Source: Ehretia macrophylla
Lineage: Eukaryota; Streptophyta; Magnoliopsida; Boraginales; Ehretiaceae
Length of the DNA stretch: 64,000 nucleotides
Assembly (NCBI GenBank): GCA_037974665.1
Contig: CM075771.1
Location: forward strand, 40,780,425 to 40,844,424
Reading direction: 5' to 3'
The position numbers were made by a program, and so were the translations under genes. The notes under the pieces were generated by a model. That model had not been told where the DNA came from and did no database searches. It worked only from the letters and a program-made list of their open reading frames with translations. Shown here one piece after another: positions 37,090 through 48,834 of the stretch (the stretch's first letter is position 1; each line of letters opens with the position of its first letter).

Positions 37090-40035
37090 TGTGAGGCCCG
37101 ACCCCGATTTGCGTGCGAAACCTAACTTCGTGTGCCCTAACCTAGATTTGCGTGCCATGACCTAGGTTTGATAATTGTATTTAGTTTTGTGTGCCTTGCA
37201 TTGAATTTCGTGCATTCATATAGAGTTATGTGCGTTTACTTGAAAAATGTGCGTTCATCTCGTAGTTCGTGTCCTACCTTGAAGTGCGTACCCTAAACCT
37301 AGGAAAGCGTGTCTTCACACTAATCCAGAAAGCATCTTACACGAAGCACTAGACTATTAAACAATCCTACAAAATCCACTAACAATATAATAATCCAAAT
37401 TCCATTCACTAGAAGACAAAAAAGGCACCAAACACTAGACATTCCTTATTCTTTATTCTTTGTTCTTTTTGCAATTTCAACACACAACAATTAACACCCA
37501 AAAGATGACACAAATTCAGCCATTTTATTAGCCTTGGCCGACCATACCATGGTCTTGCACAAGGTTTGAGCAAAATTTCTTTATTCTAATGCATGCCAAG
37601 ACAACTTATGACACAAAGGCATTAAAAATTGCTCAAAAATCCTTCCACTTGCACAGATTTTCGGCCACTTCATCCTTGCCCATCCTAGCAATTTCAAAAT
37701 ATCACATTGGAGAGACAAAATGCAGAATTTTGAAGCCCAAGGCCGACATTCTCCTTGAAGATGCAAAAGGCTTCTTTGCTTGTCATTTTCTTCATTTTCT
37801 TTTCACTCATTTCTCTCCTCATCTCTCTCCTCTCATTCTTCTCTCTCCATTTCGGTCCTTGGCTGAACTCTCATCATCCTTGTTCATCTTCATCACACCT
37901 TGGTCAAACAAGGCAAGCAAACCATCAAGAAAACCAAGCAAACAAGCTAGAGTTTGAAAATTTCTCTTGCATGTGCATTTGAAGCTTCATTTCGGCCTAG
38001 GTGAGTTACTAAGCATCCATTTCTTTTCTTCATAGTTTAACATCATGCTTGTGCTAAGAGTTTGAACATTAAGCTAGGAAAAATAGAGAAAAACTAGTGA
38101 GGTTCTCGGCTAAGCAAGGGAAAGGAGAAGGTTTAAGCTTCAACAAAGGGTCTTGAGCATTTTGTGGTTGATTGCTAAGGTGAGGATTAAAAGCTTTTGA
38201 AAACTCTTTGAAATTTCACATGCATGTTCACAAATGAGTATATTTGCTTCTGTACTTGAGTTATGTGGTCGTCCATGAGCTTAAACAACCATGCATGGCA
38301 AGAACTTGGCTTGAAAATGATGCTAGGTGAAGTCGAATTTATGTGACAGCTCTCTGACCAGTCTGTTCGAGGTAAGTTTAGCTAAGCAAATGGTATTGAA
38401 AATGCTTGAAAATTGGTGGGTGACTAGTTTGGACAGTTTTGAACATTTTTCCCAGAAATAGGTCGAAGCAAATTTTGAATCTAAGGTCCTCAAAATGGCA
38501 AATCATTAAAATGTGACCAAATCTGGAAATCTGGAAAAATGAATCAGGTTTTGGCAGATGCACTGACCTCGTGGAACGAACCATATTTGACTTAGTAAAT
38601 GTTGTCCAAAATGCATGAAAATTGGTATGCTGCTATATTTTTCAGTTCTGGACAACTTTTTCAGAAATAGACCAAAGCTAAAAATGACTCTAAGGACCTC
38701 AAAAACGTCATTTTCTGAAAAGTGTGCAAATCTGGACAGTTTTGTGTTACCTCACTGTTTCGGTTATAACTAATGATTCTGAACTCCAATTGATGCAAGG
38801 CAACTTACTTTGTTGTCCTCCTTCTGTGATATATATTATCTGTCATAAATGTGCATTGCATACAAGGTTGCAACCTTTCCTGTCGGCATGGTAGCGATCA
38901 CGTACGTCGGGCGGCATCGGGCTTGCCGGTGATACCGTGACCACCATGGTCCCATTCCCTCTCTCACTTGGGGGATAGACTTCCTCGGAGAGTTGGGTCG
39001 TAGGATTTTGGGGTACATCCGGAGTACACCCACCTGGTGTGTTTGGGGGATGATTCGAAGTCGGCCGCAACAATTGATCCTGGATCTGATCTGAGAGCAA
39101 AAGCTCACCGTATCCTTTTATTATATGTATAAGTACTCCCGCTTGGATCGTAGAGAACCTCGGGGAGGAAAGACTGGTGTTCCTGTTTCTGTATTTGTAT
39201 TTATGTACTTGTATTTCTGTTGTATTCATGTTTGAAAAAGGGATTTTCATAAGTTTAACCGGAAAATGAGTTTCAAAGCTTATTTCTCGTTCCCCCTCGC
39301 TGAGTTCATAAGGACTCACCCTCTTTTATCATTTCAGGTGAAGAAGAACAGGTACAGGAACCCGAGCTCAATGTACCTAATGATGAACCTATGGAATGAT
39401 TGCTTGTTATCGTTGTTTTGCTTGAACGTGACCTCTTGTGAACTTTTGTTACTTGAAGACTATTTCCCTTATGTTGTTTGTTGCTTGTGATGTAAAAGAC
39501 CCCCGCTGTAATTTGGGGTCTAATTTTGGTTTGTACTTTTAAGTAGACTGATACTAGACATGACACTACTATGATTGTTTTGCTTTTTCTACCGCTAGTA
39601 TCTATGACAGGTTATGATGCTTAGTTAAAGAATAGGTAAATGAACTTATCCAATCTCAACAGGTACTCGCTAATAAGTTAAGATCAACAGGTATATTTTG
39701 AAACGGGAATAAATGGACAAACGAGACATAGTATCAAGCTAGGTTATAAATCAAACGGGACGTCGAATTAACCAATAGGCAATTCAATTGATGGAGTCAT
39801 AGTAATCTTAGCTGGAATTGAATTTGAGATGGTAAATTTTGAGGCTGTTAGAAAATTTAGGTCAAAACAAAGAGCCCAATTACAGCCGTTATGCTGCCGG
39901 ATTTCTGGAAAACTTTTGAAGTCTAGAATAAAACGTTAAGTGTTAAACCTCCTATAATGATTAAGGATGTGAAAGGATTTGAATGCTTAGATCACACCCT
40001 AGTCTAACCTTTATAGGCCGGGTTGGGGCGTGACA
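37090..40035 (+). repeat. 3' LTR with internal deletion (2946 bp)
   Basis: Same ends as the 5' LTR but about 658 bp shorter. The sequence passes from tgatgcaagg (ending 38800) directly to caacttac, skipping what is 30401-31059 in the 5' LTR. AGG is present at both original ends, so deletion at a 3-bp microhomology is likely. The TATA-like stretch (39121-39135) and AATAAA (39708-39713, 39927-39932) are kept, so the end-forming part should still work. Outside the deletion it is very like the 5' LTR. Confidence 0.94.
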
Positions 40036-40040
40036 CTACG
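40036..40040. repeat. Target site duplication, right copy (CTACG)
   Basis: Matches 28685-28689 exactly and leads into ccctcggtttgc, the normal spacer continuation. Confidence 0.95.
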
Positions 40041-40170
40041 CCCTCGGTTTGCATGCTCGTTCTCTACGAGAAGCGAAGTTGTCTTGCCAAAGTTCCGTGG
40101 GATTCGGTAATAGAGATTTGGTGGATAAAGTATCTGGGCAACCCTAACCAGGGCAAAAAAAATTGAAAAA

Positions 40171-40290
40171 GGGGGTACAACACGAGGACTTCCCAGGGGC
40201 TCACCCATCCTAGTACTACTCTCTCCCAAGCACGCTTAACTTCGGAGTTCTGATAGGATCCGGTGCATTAGTGCTGGTATGATCGCACCC
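40171..40290 (-). rRNA. 5S rRNA gene copy 38, first after the retrotransposon
   Basis: Full length, about 4 substitutions, with the IE CpG altered (ctctccc). The element's right end lies about 130 bp beyond its 3' end. Confidence 0.91.
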
Positions 40291-40847
40291 GTCATGTTGA
40301 GGGCACAATTCCTATATGTGTTAACGGTTCATAGTGCCAGCCTAGAGAGATGTCCCATTCAAAAGGCCCAATGGGCTTAACGACAACCCATCCTCTTTAA
40401 CAATGCAGCATCCTCGCAAGATGTGATATTGACACGTTGTAGGGCCCTCTGATGTCTCGCGAGTCAGGTTGTCATCCTTTTAACAGCTCACGACGTACGA
40501 TCTGGGACGAAAAAACAGAGCAAAAGAAGAAAAGTGGAATGAAACTGATGAAAACGTTCGATTTTGTTCTCTAAAAATGGGCACAGCGAGCAAGCTGGCT
40601 AACCCCATCTTAGAGCTCTCAGAGAGCTTTTCAACGGTATCCTGTGCGCCGCGTAACTTCTTCCAAATCAAAAGTTATGGGCACCGGAGCGACGGAGATC
40701 TGGTCACAAACCCTACGCCCTCGGTTTGCGGGCCCGGCCTCTACATGAGGTGAAGTTGTCTTGCCCAATGTTCCGTGGGATTCGGTAATAGAGATTTGGT
40801 AGATAAAGTATCTTAGCAACCCTAACCAGGGAAAAAAAAATTGAAAA

Positions 40848-40967
40848 AGGGGTGCAACACGAGGACTTCCCAGGGGGTCACCCATCCTAGTACTACTCTC
40901 GCCCAAGCATGCTTAACTTCGTAGTTCTGATGGGATCCAGTGCATTAGTGCTGGTATGATCGCACCC
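40848..40967 (-). rRNA. 5S rRNA gene copy 39
   Basis: Full length, about 4 substitutions (A box catgc, cgtag, ccagtg). Confidence 0.91.
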
Positions 40968-41524
40968 GTCATGTTGAGGGCACAATTCCTATATGTGTTA
41001 ATGGTTCACAGTGCCAGCCTAGAGAGATGGCCTATTCAAAACTCCCAATGGGCTTAACGACAACCCATCCGTTTCAACAACGCAGCATCCTCGCAAGACG
41101 TGAAATCGACACGTTGCAGGGCCCTCTGATGTCCCGTGAGTCAGGTTGTCGTCATTTTAACAACTCACGACGTACGATCCGGGATGGAAAAACATGGCAA
41201 AAGAAGGAAAATGGACTGAAACTGATGAAAACGTTCAATTTTTGGCTCCGAAAATGGTCACAGCGAGCAAGCTGGCTACCCCCGTCGTAAAGCTCTCAGA
41301 GAGCTTTGCAACGGTATGCTGTGCGCCGCATAACTCCTTACGGATAAAAAGTTATGGGCACCGGAGCGACGGAGGCCTTGTCACAAACCCTACGCCCTCG
41401 GTTTACGGGCCCGGCCTCTACGTGAAGCGAAGTTGTCTTGCCTAATGTTCTGTGGGATTCGGTAATAGAGATTTGGTGGATAAAGTATCTTGGCAACCCT
41501 AACCATGGCAAAAAAAATTGAAAA

Positions 41525-41644
41525 AGGTGTGCAACACGAGGACTTCCCAGGGGGTCACCCATCCTAGTACTACTGTCGCCCAAGCACGCTTAACTTCGGA
41601 GTTCTGATGGGATCCGGTGCATTAGTGCTGGTATGATCGCACCC
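41525..41644 (-). rRNA. 5S rRNA gene copy 40, near consensus
   Basis: Only about 3 differences, two in the terminal G-run and one in the IE flank (actgtcgcc). The upstream box reads attactatatg. Confidence 0.92.
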
Positions 41645-42202
41645 GTCATATTGAGGGCACAATTACTATATGTGTTAACGGTTCACAGTGCCATCTTAGA
41701 GAGATGGCCCATTCAAAAGGCACAATGGGCTTAACGACAACCCATCCGCTTCAACAACGTAGCATCCTCACAAGACGTGATATCGACACATTGTAGGGCC
41801 CTCTGATGTACAGCGAGTCAGGTTGTCGTCCTTTTAACAAGTCATGACGTACGATCCGGGACGGAAAAACAGAGCAAAAGAAGAAAAGTAGTCTAAAATT
41901 GATGAAAACGTTCGATTTTGGGCTGCAAAAATGGGCACAGCGAGCAAGCTGGCTGCCCCCGTCCTAGAGCTCTAAGAGAGCTTTGTAACGGTATGCTATG
42001 CATCACGTAACTCCTTATGGATCAAAAGTTATGGGCATCGAAGCAGCGGAGACCTGGTCACAAACCCTACGCCCTCTGTTTGCGGGCCCGACCTCTACGT
42101 GAAGTGATGTTGTCTTGCCCAATGTTCCGTGGGATTCAGTAATAGAGATTTGGTGGATAAAGTATTTTGGCAACCCTAACTAGGGCAAAAAAAAATTGAA
42201 AA

Positions 42203-42322
42203 GGGGGTGCAACACGAGGACTTCCCGGGGGGTCACCCATCCTAGTACTACTCTCTCCCAAGCACGCTTAAGTTCAGAATTCTGATGGGATCCGGAGCAT
42301 TAGTGCTGGTATGATCGCACCC
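42203..42322 (-). rRNA. 5S rRNA gene copy 41
   Basis: Full length, about 6 substitutions, including the IE CpG, cttaagttcagaatt and ccggagc. Confidence 0.89.
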
Positions 42323-42878
42323 GTCATATTGAGGACACAATTCCTATATGTGTTAACGGTTCACAGTGCAGCCTAGAGAGATGGCCCATTCAAAAGGCCC
42401 AATAGGCTTAACGACAACCCATCCGTTTCAACAACGCAGCATCCTCACGAGACCGGATATCAACACGTTGTAGGGCACTCTGATGTCCAGCGAGTCAGGT
42501 TGTCGACCTTTTAACAACTCACAACGTACGATCCAGGACGGAAAAACAGAGCAAAAGAAAAAAAATGGACTGAAACAGATAAAAACGATCGATTATGGGC
42601 TCCAAAAATGGGCACAGCGAACAAACAGGCTGCCCCCGTCGTAGAGATCTCAGGGAGCTTTGCAACAGTATGTTGTGCATCACGTAATTCCTTACGAATC
42701 AAAAGTTATAGGCACTAGAGCGACGAAGACCTAGTCACAAAACCTATGTCCTCGGTTTGCGGGCCCGGCCTCTACGTGAAGCGAACTTGTCTTGCACAAT
42801 GTTCCGTGGGATTCGATAAGAGAGATTTGGTGGATAAAGTATGTTGGCAACCCTAACCAGGGCAAGAAAAATTGAAAA

Positions 42879-42997
42879 TGGGGTGCAACACGTGGACTTC
42901 CCGGGGGTCACCCATCCTAGTATTACTCTCGCCCAAGCACGCTTAACTTCGGAGTTTTGATGGGATCTGGTGCATTAGTGCTGGTATGATCGCACCC
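42879..42997 (-). rRNA. 5S rRNA gene copy 42, 1-nt deletion
   Basis: 119 nt, with one base missing in the C box (ttcccgggggtc). The terminator A-run is interrupted (gcaagaaaaattg). Its unit resembles the one two units earlier (aaaagtagtctaaaattgat near 41885 and 43239), a sign of a duplicated pair. Confidence 0.88.
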
Positions 42998-43554
42998 GTC
43001 ATGTTGAGGGCACAATTCCTATATGTGTTAACGGTTTACAGTTCCATCCTAGAGAGATGGCCCATTCAAAAGGCCCAATGGGCTTAACGACAACCCATCC
43101 GCTTCAACAACGCAGCATCCTCACAAGACGTGATATCGACACATTGTATGGCCCTCTGATGTGCAGCGAGTCAGGTTGTCGTCCTTTTAACAAGTCAAGA
43201 CGTACGATCCGGGACGGAAAAACAGAGCTAAAGAAGAAAAGTAGTCTAAAATTGATAAAAATGTTCGATTTTTGGCTGCAAAAATGGGCACAGCGAGCAA
43301 GCTGGCTGCCCCTGTCCTAGAGCCCTCAGAGAGCTTTGTAACCGTATGCTGTGCACCGCGTAACTCCTTACGGATCAAAAGTTATGGGCATCGGAGCAAC
43401 GGAGACCTGGTCACAAACCCTACGCCCTCTGTTTGCGGGCCCGACCTCTACGTGAAGTGATGTTGTCTTGCCCAATTTTCCGTGGGATTCGGTAAAAGAG
43501 ATTTGGTGGATAAAGTATCTTGGAAACCCTAACCAGGGCAAAAAAAATTGAAAA

Positions 43555-43674
43555 GGGGGCGCAACACGAGGACTTCCCAGGGGGTCACCAATCCTAGTAC
43601 TACTCTCGCCCAAGCACACTTAACTTCGGAGTTCTGATGGGATCCAGTGCATTAGTGCTGGTATGATCGCACCC
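43555..43674 (-). rRNA. 5S rRNA gene copy 43
   Basis: Full length, about 4 substitutions (gcgcaac, accaatcc, cacactt, ccagtg). Confidence 0.91.
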
Positions 43675-44231
43675 GTCATATTGAGGGCACAATACCTATA
43701 TGTGTTAACGGTTCACAGTCCTAGCCTAGAGAGATGGCCCATTCAAAAGGCCCAATGGGCTTAACGACAACCTATCCATTTCAACAGCGCAGCATCCACG
43801 CAAGACGTAATATCGACACGTTGTAGGGCCCTCTGATGTCCCGCGAGTCAGGTTGTCGTCCTTTTAACAGCTCGCGACGTACGATCCAGGACGGAAAAAT
43901 AGAGCAAAAGAAAAAAAAAGGCCTGAAACTATTGAAAACGTTCGATTTTGGGCTCCAAAATCGGGCACAGCGAGCAACCTGGCTGCCCCCGTCGTAGAGC
44001 TCTCAGAGAGATTTGCAACGGTATGATGTGCGCCGCGTAACTCCTTACAAATCAAAAGTTATGGGCACCGGAGCGACGGAGACTTGGTCACAAACCCTAC
44101 GCCCTCGATTTGCGGGCCCGACCTTTGCGTGAAGCGAAGTTGTCTTGCCTAATGTTCCGTGGGATTTGGTAATAGAGATTTGGTGGATAAAGTATCTTGG
44201 CAACCCTAACCAGGGCAAAAAAAATTGAAAA

Positions 44232-44351
44232 TGGGGTACAACACGAGGACTTCCCAGGGGGTCACCCATCCAAGTACTACTCTCTCCCAAGAACGCTTAA
44301 CTTCGGAGTTCTGATGGGATCTGGTGCATTAGTGCTAGTATGATCGCACCC
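44232..44351 (-). rRNA. 5S rRNA gene copy 44
   Basis: Full length, about 7 substitutions, including the IE CpG and agaacgctt in the A box. Confidence 0.89.
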
Positions 44352-44909
44352 GTCATGTTGAGGAAACAATTCCTATATGTGTTAACGATTCACAGTGCCA
44401 GCCTAGAGAGATGGCCTATTCAGAAGGCCCAATAGGCTTAACGACAACCCGTCCGCTTCAACAACACAGCATCCTCACAAGACGTGATATCGACATGTTG
44501 TAGGGCCCTCAAATGTCCAGCGAGTCAGGTTGTCGTCCTTTTAACAACTCACGACGTACGATCCGGGATGAAAAAGCAGCGCAAAAGAAGTAAAGTGGAC
44601 TGAAACTAATGAAAACTTTTGATTTTGGGCTCCAAAAATGGGCACAATGAGCAAGCTGGCTACCCCCGTCGTAGAGGTCTCAGAGAGCTTTGCAACGGTA
44701 TGCTGTGCGCCGCGTAACTCCTTACGGATAAAAAGTTATGGGCACCAGAGCGACGGAGACTTGGTCGCAAACCCAACACCCTCGGTTTGCGGGCCCGGTC
44801 TCTACGTGAAGCGAAGTTGTCTTGCCCAATGTTCCATGGGATTTGGTAATCGAGATTTGGGGGATAAAGTATCTTGGCAACCCTAACCAGGGCAAAAAAA
44901 AAATGGAAA

Positions 44910-45028
44910 GGGTGTGCAACACGAGGATTTCCAAGGGATCACCCATCCTAGTACTACTCTCGCCCAAGCACGCTTAACTTCGGTGTTCTGATGGGATCCG
45001 GTGCATTAGTGCTAGTGTGATCGTACCC
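44910..45028 (-). rRNA. 5S rRNA gene copy 45, 1-nt deletion
   Basis: 119 nt, with one base missing in the C box (ttccaagggatcac). The upstream TATA-like box is cctatctg, so promoter and gene are both altered. Confidence 0.87.
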
Positions 45029-45584
45029 GTCATGTTGAGGGCACAATTCCTATCTGTGTTAATGGTTCACAGTCCCAACTTAGAGAGACGGCCCATTCAA
45101 AATACCCAATGGGCTTAACGACAACCCATCCGCTTCAACAACGTAGAATCCTCTCAAGACGTGATATCGACACATTGTAGGGCCCTCTGATGTCTAGCGA
45201 GTCAAGTTGTCGTACTTTTAATAGCTCGCGACGTACGATCCGGGATGGAAAAACATAGCAAAAGAAGAAAAGTGGCCTGAAATTGATGAAAAAGTTCAAT
45301 TTTGGGCTCAAAAAGTGTGCACAGTGAGCAAGCTGGCTGCCCCCGACGTAGAGCTCGCAGAAAGCTTTGCAACGGCATGTTGTGCGCCGCGTAACTTCTT
45401 ACAGATCAAAGGTTATGGGCACCAGAGTGACGGAGACCTAGTCACAAACCCTACACCCTCAGTTTGCGGGCCCAGCCTCTACGTGAAGCGAAGTTGTCTT
45501 GCCCAATGTTCTGTGGGATTCGGTAATAGAGATTTGGTGGATAAAGTATCTTGGCAAGCCTAACCAGGGCAAAAAAAATGAAAA

Positions 45585-45704
45585 GGGGGTGCAACACGAG
45601 GACTTCCCAGGGGGTCACCCATCCTAGTACTACTCTCGCCCAAGCACGCTTATCTTCGGAGTTCTGATGGGATCCTGTGCATTAGTGCTGGTATGATCGT
45701 ACTC
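45585..45704 (-). rRNA. 5S rRNA gene copy 46
   Basis: Full length, about 4 substitutions. The internal promoter is nearly intact; the changes are cttatcttc, tcctgtg and gtactc. Confidence 0.91.
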
Positions 45705-46261
45705 GTCATGTTGAGGGCACAGTTCCTATATGTGTTAACGGTTCACAGTGCCAGCCTAGAGAGATGGCCTATTCAAAAGGCCCAATGGGCTTAACGACAA
45801 CCCATCCGATTCAACAACGCAGCATCCTCGCAAGACGTGATACCAACATGTTGTAGGGCCCTCTGATGTCCCGTGAGTCAGGTTGTCGTCCTTTTAACAG
45901 CTCACGACGTACGATCCGGGATGGAAAAACAGAGCAAAAGAAGAAAAGTGGACAAAAATTGATGAAAACGTTCGACTTTAGGCTCCAAAAAGGAGCAGAG
46001 CGAGCAAGTTGGCTGCCCCCTTCGTAGAGCTCTCAGAGAGCTTTGCAACGGTATGCTGTGCGCCGCGTAACTCTTTACGGATCAAAAGTTATGGGCACCG
46101 GAGCGACGGAGACCTGGTCACAAACCCTACGCCATCGGTTTACGGGCCCGGTCTCTACGTGAAGCGAAGTTTTCTCGCCCAATGTTCCGTGGGATTTGGT
46201 AATAGAGATTTGGGGGATAAAGTATCTTGGCAACCTTAACCAGGGCAAAAAAAATTGAAAA

Positions 46262-46380
46262 GGGGGTGCAACACGAGGACTTCCCAGGGGTCACCCATCC
46301 TAGTACTACTCTCGCCCAAGCACGCTTAACTTCGAAGTTCTGATGGGATCCGGTGCATTAGTGCTGGTATGATCGCACCC
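46262..46380 (-). rRNA. 5S rRNA gene copy 47, 1-nt deletion
   Basis: 119 nt. The only real changes are one G lost from the C box run (ccaggggtcac) and cgaag for cggag. Confidence 0.9.
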
Positions 46381-46935
46381 GACATGTTGGGGGCACAATT
46401 CCTATATGTGTTAACGGTTCACAGTCCCAACTTAGAGAGATGGCCCATTCCAAATACCCAATGGGCTTAACGACAACCCATCCGCTTCAACAACGCACCA
46501 TCCTCGCAAGACGGGATATCGCCATGTTTTATGGCCCTTTGATGTCCCGCAAGTCAGGTTGTAGTCCTTTTAACAGCTCACAACGTATGATCCAGCACGG
46601 AAAAATAGAGCGTAGTACCAAAAGTGGACTAAAACTGATGAAAACGTTCGATTTTGGGCTCCAAAAATGGGCACAGTGAGCAAGCTAGCTGCCCCCGTCG
46701 TAGAGCTCTCAGAGAGCTTTACAACGGTATGCTGTGCACCATGTAACTCTTTACGTATCAAAAGTTATGGGCACCGGAGCGACGGAGACCTAGTCCAAAA
46801 CCCTACGCCCTCGGTTTGCGGGCCCGCCCTCTATGTGAAGCGAAGTTGTATTGCCCAGTGTTCCGTGGGATCGGTAATAGAGATTTGGTGGATAAAGTAT
46901 CTTGGCAACCCTAACCAGGGAAAAAAAAATTGAAA

Positions 46936-47055
46936 AGGGGTGCAACACGAGGACATCCCAAGGGGTCACCCATCCTAGTACTACTCTCGCCCAAGCACGC
47001 TTAACTTCGGAGTTCTGATGGGATCCGGAGCATTAGTGCTGGTATGATCGCACCC
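46936..47055 (-). rRNA. 5S rRNA gene copy 48
   Basis: Full length, about 4 substitutions, with the IE and A box unchanged. Confidence 0.91.
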
Positions 47056-47611
47056 GTCATGTTGAGGGCACAATTCCTATATGTGTTAACGGTTCACAGT
47101 CCCAGATTAGAGAGGTGGCCCATTCAAAAGGCCCAATGGGCTTAACGACAACCCATCCGCTTTAACAACACAGCATCCTCGCAAGACGTGATATCGACAC
47201 GTTGTAGGGCCGTCTGATGTCCAGCGAGTCAGGTTGTCATCCTTTTAACAGCTCACGACGTACAATCCGGGACGAAAAAATAGAGCAAAAGAAGAAAAGT
47301 GGAATGAAACTGAGGAAAATGTTCAATCTTGGGCTCAAAAAATAGGCACAGCGAGCAAGCTGGCTGCCCCCGTCGTAAAGCTCTCAGAGAGCTTTGCAAC
47401 GGTATGTTGTGCCCCGCATAACTCCTTACGGATCAAAAGTTATAGGCACCAGAGTGATGGAGACCTGGTCACAAACCCTATGCCCTCAGTTTGCGGGGTC
47501 GACCTCTACGTGAAGCGAAGTTGTCTTGCCCAATGTTTCGTGGGATTCGGTAATAGAGATTTGGTAGATAAAGTATCTTGGCAACCGTAACTAGGGCAAA
47601 AAAAATGAAAA

Positions 47612-47731
47612 GGGGGTGCAACACGTGGACTTCCCAAGGGGTCACCCATCCTAGTACTACTCTCGCCCACGCACGCTTAACTTCAGAGTTCTGACAAGAT
47701 CTGGTGCATTAGTGCTGGTATGATCGTACCC
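47612..47731 (-). rRNA. 5S rRNA gene copy 49
   Basis: Full length, about 8 substitutions, with a cluster at ctgacaagatctgg. Confidence 0.88.
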
Positions 47732-48273
47732 ATCATGTTGAGGGCACAATTCCTATATGTGTTAACGGTTCACAGTGCCAGCCTAGAGAGATGGCCCATT
47801 CAAAAGGCCCAATGGGCTTAACGACAACCCATCCGCTTCAACAACGCAGCATCCTCGCAAGACGTGATATCGACATGTTTTAGGGCCCTCTGATGTGCCG
47901 CGAGTCAGGTTGTCGTCCTTTTAACAGCTCATGACGAACGATCCGGGATGGAAAAATTGAGCAAAAGAAGAAAAGTGGACAGAAATTGATGAAAACGTTC
48001 GATTTTGGGCTCCAAAGAGGGGCACAGTGAGCAAGTTGGCTGCCCCCTTCGTAGAGCTCTCAGAGAGCTTTGCAATGGTATGTTGTGCGCCGCGTAACTC
48101 TTTACGGATCAAAAGTTATGGGCACCGGAGCGACGGAGACCTGGTCATAAACCCTACGCCATCGGTTTAGGGGCCCGGCCTCTACGTGAAGCGAAGTTTT
48201 CTCGCCCAATGTTCCGTGGGATTTGGTAATAGAGATTTGGGGGATAAAGTATCTTGGCAACCCTAACCAGGGC

Positions 48274-48288
48274 AAAAAAAATTGAAAA
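48274..48288 (-). terminator. Pol III terminator, representative (5S copy 50)
   Basis: On the plus strand AAAAAAAATTGAAAA, so the transcript side reads TTTT, then CAA, then eight T, directly after the gene. Runs of four or more T stop RNA polymerase III. Nearly every unit has this; copies at 15996, 56371, 57722 and 59073 have a broken second run (aaaaaatatt). Confidence 0.88.
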
Positions 48289-48408
48289 GGGGGTGCAACA
48301 CGAGGACTTCCCAGGGGGTCACCCATCCTAGTACTACTCTCGCCCAAGCATGCTTAACTTCGGAGTTCTGATGGGATCCGGTGCATTAGTGCTGGTATGA
48401 TCGCACCC
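48289..48408 (-). rRNA. 5S rRNA gene copy 50, closest to consensus
   Basis: Differs from the plant-type consensus at a single position (catgctt for cacgctt, an A box CpG change). The IE and C box are intact, the TATA-like box is canonical, and the terminator is intact. It is the best candidate for an active gene in this window. Confidence 0.94.
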
Positions 48409-48428
48409 GTCATGTTGAGGGCACAATT

Positions 48429-48436
48429 CCTATATG
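48429..48436 (-). promoter_or_regulatory. 5S upstream TATA-like box, representative (copy 50)
   Basis: On the minus strand CATATAGG at about -28 to -21 from the start site, with a C-rich step near -12 and C at -1. This matches the known upstream layout of plant 5S genes. Variant boxes occur upstream of copies 2, 13, 27, 35, 36, 40, 45, 51, 54 and 67. Confidence 0.8.
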
Positions 48437-48469
48437 TGTTAATGGTTCACAGTCCCAACTTAGAGAGAT

Positions 48470-48495
48470 GGCCCATTCAAAATACCCAATGGGCT
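48470..48495 (-). promoter_or_regulatory. GGCCCATT / AATGGGCT inverted repeat, representative
   Basis: An inverted repeat (GCCCATT...AATGGGC) at about -62 to -88 from the 5S start. Both arms contain the TGGGCY / RGCCCA core of plant site II elements, known from promoters of ribosomal protein genes. It is present in nearly all units. A role for 5S transcription is an inference. Confidence 0.55.
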
Positions 48496-48729
48496 TAACG
48501 ACAACCCATCTGCTTCAACAACGCAAAATCCTCACAAGACGTGATATCGACACATTGTAGGGCCTTCTGATGTCCCGCGAGTCAGGTTGTCGTACTTTTA
48601 ATAACGCACGATGTACGATCCGGGATGGAAAAACATAGCAAAAGAAGAAAAGTGGCCTGAAATTGATGAAAAAGTTCAATTTTGGGCTCCAAAAGCGTGC
48701 ACAGCGAGTAAGCTGGCTGTCCCCATCGT

Positions 48730-48748
48730 AGAGCTCTCAGAGAGCTTT
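48730..48748. repeat. Short inverted repeat in the 5S spacer, representative
   Basis: AGAGCTCTC, one base, then GAGAGCTTT: 8 of 9 bases pair. It recurs in almost every unit, missing in the short spacers after 5581 and 55175. Hairpin or cruciform formation is possible; the role is unknown. Confidence 0.65.
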
Positions 48749-48825
48749 GCAACGATATGTTGTACGCCGCGTAACTCCTTACGGATCAAAAGTTATGGGA
48801 ACTAGAGTGACGGAGACCTGGTCAC

Positions 48826-48834
48826 AAACCCTAA
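48826..48834. promoter_or_regulatory. Telo-box-like motif AAACCCTAA, representative
   Basis: In this unit the motif is a full AAACCCTAA; in most units it reads AAACCCTACG. The complete retrotransposon is inserted in this motif in its own unit (target CTACG). A second motif, AACCCTAA, lies at 48936-48943, next to the terminator of the next gene. Confidence 0.55.

Larger units (their letters stand above)
28690..40035 (+). mobile_element. Ty3/Gypsy chromovirus LTR retrotransposon (Tekay/Del type), nearly complete, defective
   Basis: An 11.35-kb element with 5' LTR 28690-32293, leader with primer binding site, gag, pol in the order protease, reverse transcriptase, RNase H, integrase, then a C-terminal chromodomain, polypurine tract and 3' LTR 37090-40035. 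Integrase after RNase H identifies Ty3/Gypsy, and the chromodomain places it with the chromoviruses. The terminal sequence around [16 protein letters not shown] and the long LTRs suggest the Tekay/Del lineage. It lies opposite to 5S transcription. It is broken by stops in gag and integrase, a frame break between gag and pol, a lost integrase catalytic residue and a 660-bp 3' LTR deletion. The LTRs differ by roughly 1-2 percent by eye, so insertion was fairly recent in evolutionary terms. Confidence 0.96.

Noticed and set aside
36994-37090. An additional envelope-like gene after pol
   Set aside because: The pol frame ends at 37055, only 21 bp before the polypurine tract, so there is no room for another gene.
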